Positions 15,241 to 16,193 of a DNA stretch of 16,193 nucleotides are shown in pieces. This DNA comes from Micavibrio sp. GTDB taxonomy: Bacteria > Pseudomonadota > Alphaproteobacteria > Micavibrionales > Micavibrionaceae. The stretch's first letter is position 1, and each line of letters begins with the position of its first letter. The stretch spans positions 1-16,193 of the forward strand of contig JAMONE010000049.1 in the NCBI GenBank assembly GCA_027066695.1, in the 5' to 3' direction. A program made the position numbers and the translations under genes. The notes under the pieces are model-generated. The model searched no databases. It was given only the letters and a program-made list of their open reading frames with translations, and was not told the origin of the DNA.

Positions 15241-15564
15241 TGTTTCTATTCCTTATTTTAGACTTTTTCACCCTACGGGCACTTCGTACATTTTCTGTCC
15301 AGAATAGTGTAGCCACATCACGTGAGCTATGAAAAACGCATCAAGAATTTGGAAGAGCAGAAGCTCATTTTGAGTGAAAAAAGCTCTAAATCTAGCAAGC
15401 GAAAACCTGACTTCGACAAATCTGTTCGAACCGCTTTAGAATTTCTCGCAAACCCGCATAAACTATGGGCTTCCGATAGGCTTGAAGATAAGCGAACAGC
15501 ACTAAAATTGCTCTTTAGTGACAAGCTAGCATATGACCGAAAAGGAGGTTTTCGAACCGCCCCC

Positions 15565-15594
15565 ATCGCCCAGCCATTCAGGCTTTTGGGCGAT
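15565..15594 (+). repeat. Strong hairpin in the 3' part of the recombinase remnant
   Basis: ATCGCCCA (15565-15572) pairs perfectly with TGGGCGAT (15587-15594), and inside it GCC (15573-15575) pairs with GGC (15581-15583), leaving a 3-nt TTT bulge and an ATTCA loop. It has no T-run. It overlaps codons conserved in the recombinase family, so it may be partly a by-product of coding. Confidence 0.5.
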
Positions 15595-15616
15595 ATTGGA
15601 GGGGGTGGGTATGAAA

Positions 15617-15633
15617 TGGCGCGCCCGAGAGGA
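15617..15633 (-). other. tRNA-Arg-type 3'-end fragment, probable attachment-site scar
   Basis: Read on the minus strand the 17 nt are TCCTCTCGGGCGCGCCA. They fit a tRNA end base for base: last T-loop base T, T-stem 3' strand CCTCT, acceptor 3' strand CGGGCGC, discriminator G and CCA. The CGGGCGC acceptor is typical of tRNA-Arg. The next bases do not continue into TTCGAA of the T-loop, so no whole tRNA is present. Such ends beside an integrase or recombinase gene are usual footprints of integration into a tRNA gene. Confidence 0.55.
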
Positions 15634-15738
15634 GTGTACGCCACTTTTCAATATGCTTGTAAACCGCGCCTTACAATGGTTAGCCATTGGTTAATGTACA
15701 ACCACTATGTACCACCTAAGGATTCTGTGTCAAGATAA

Positions 15739-16178
15739 TAAATCAGATGAAAACAGTGCTCATACAGCGGCTTTAGTGCTGAAAGGTATGTTTGCATATA
15801 AATAACATTTCACAGGACTCAGTGAGCGGAATTTAGCTTTAAATATGTACCTGTAGGTATACCCCATACCTCCAACACATAAAGCACACAGCGTTAAGAT
15901 TAATTTCAAGACCAGTATGCTAAATAATAACTACCACACAAAGGGTATGGGGGACTTTTGAAACACTACAATGCTAATATGACATCTCGGAAATTTACAT
16001 CATTTTTTAAGACAACATCATGCCGTTAGAAACAACAATTGAGGGAGGTGGTACTAAACATAGTAAATTTATATTCAGGTGGTTTTATCTAGTTAGTTAT
16101 AGCCAAGCCATATTAAAGTGACAAATGCCTATCTTTACTTTAAAGTTATATGTACAATATCAATTTTAAGGAGCAAAC
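15739..16178. other. Gene-poor stretch after the recombinase remnant
   Basis: I find no open frame with coding character in these 440 bases. They hold a perfect short dyad GGTAT-ACCCC-ATACC (15856-15870), and CCCCATACC (15862-15870) recurs inverted as GGTATGGGG (15944-15952). The final 60 bases are very AT-rich and must carry any promoter of the gene starting at 16179. Base composition and lack of genes suit a decayed mobile region. Confidence 0.5.
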
Positions 16179-16193
16179 ATGGCATATTCACTA
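16179..16193 (+). CDS. Start of a rightward gene cut by the window edge
   Basis: ATG at 16179 opens MAYSL before the window ends. AAGGAG at 16168-16173, 5 nt upstream, is a full Shine-Dalgarno. Five residues identify nothing; MAYSL is a common opening of IS630-type transposases, which would fit the mobile surroundings, but that is speculation. Confidence 0.45.

Larger units (their letters stand above)
14943..15310 (-). mobile_element. Internally deleted IS3-family remnant
   Basis: The interval is bounded by short inverted matches: GGACA at 14952-14956 on the left, within TTTAACGGACAATTTT, and TGTCC at 15296-15300 on the right, whose complement reads TTCTGGACAGAAAATG. Between them lies one leftward open frame made of the start of orfA and the end of orfB. 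A full IS3-type element is about 1.2-1.4 kb, so roughly 1 kb is missing. The exact ends and any target duplication could not be fixed because the outer bases of the two ends differ. It abuts the truncated recombinase on the right. Confidence 0.6.
15322..15738 (+). pseudogene. C-terminal fragment of a large serine recombinase
   Basis: The 138-codon frame starts at a GTG without a good ribosome binding site, and an in-frame TAG at 15310-15312 closes it upstream. Residues 1-90 match the C-terminal end of phage- or island-type serine recombinases: a Glu/Lys-rich coiled-coil (YEKRIKNLEEQKLILSE), then VRTALEFLANPHKLWASDRL, KRTALKLLFSDKLAYDRKGG and FRTAPIAQPFRLLG. The catalytic resolvase domain and the recombinase domain are missing; the break coincides with the end of the IS3 remnant. 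Residues 99-104 (MARPRG) come from a tRNA-end-like segment and the last 34 are unrelated. It is a dead remnant of an integrated element. Confidence 0.8.

Noticed and set aside
15541..15548. Perfect AAAGGAGG Shine-Dalgarno-like motif
   Set aside because: It lies within conserved recombinase codons (KGG before FRT) and no credible start with a coding frame follows at the right distance.
15617..15690. Complete tRNA-Arg gene on the minus strand
   Set aside because: Only the last 17 nt fit; the T-loop TTCGAA, anticodon arm and 5' acceptor strand are absent beyond it.

Overview
The window looks like a chromosomal segment of an AT-rich alphaproteobacterium whose order I cannot fix. Evidence for the class: a Ros/MucR-type regulator, an Alph_Pro_TM (TIGR02186-type) protein behind a TSUP permease, the nfu-tsaB pair, the lgt-MidA-like-pgeF run and the rplY-pth-ychF run, all typical gene neighbourhoods of the class.

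Layout. Positions 1-500 hold the start of a leftward gene cut by the window edge and a 5'-truncated copy of the secreted protein encoded just downstream (600-1262). From 1327 to 4743 five rightward genes are closely packed: TSUP permease, Alph_Pro_TM protein, universal stress protein, Nfu iron-sulfur scaffold and tsaB. A MucR-like regulator follows (4814-5212). A leftward, touching or overlapping trio runs back from 8373 to 5221: YbjN-like protein, proC and a 614-residue RDD-domain membrane protein. From 8530 rightward come lgt, a MidA/NDUFAF7-like methyltransferase and pgeF in overlapping order, then prs, rplY (CTC type, with a clear terminator after it), pth and ychF. The last 1.5 kb is a degraded mobile zone: an IS3-type remnant in which the orfA start is joined to the orfB end through a 20-bp palindrome, the C-terminal end of a large serine recombinase, a 17-nt match to the 3' end of a tRNA-Arg-type gene, about 440 bp without a convincing gene, and the first five codons of a gene cut by the window edge.

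How the genes work together. Most are housekeeping genes: lipoprotein maturation (Lgt), complex I assembly (MidA-like), peptidoglycan proofreading (PgeF), PRPP supply (Prs), translation (L25, Pth, YchF, TsaB), proline synthesis (ProC) and Fe-S delivery (Nfu). The TSUP/Alph_Pro_TM/Usp block may link transport of a sulfur-containing or organic anion to the Fe-S gene after it; that is inference from order only.

I see no CRISPR array, no intact tRNA or rRNA gene and no convincing new multi-gene system. The most unusual items are the palindrome-bridged IS3 fusion, the recombinase/tRNA-end scar, the MucR-like protein with only two of four zinc ligands, and the tandem secreted-protein duplication whose 5' copy appears to have been cut by another element.
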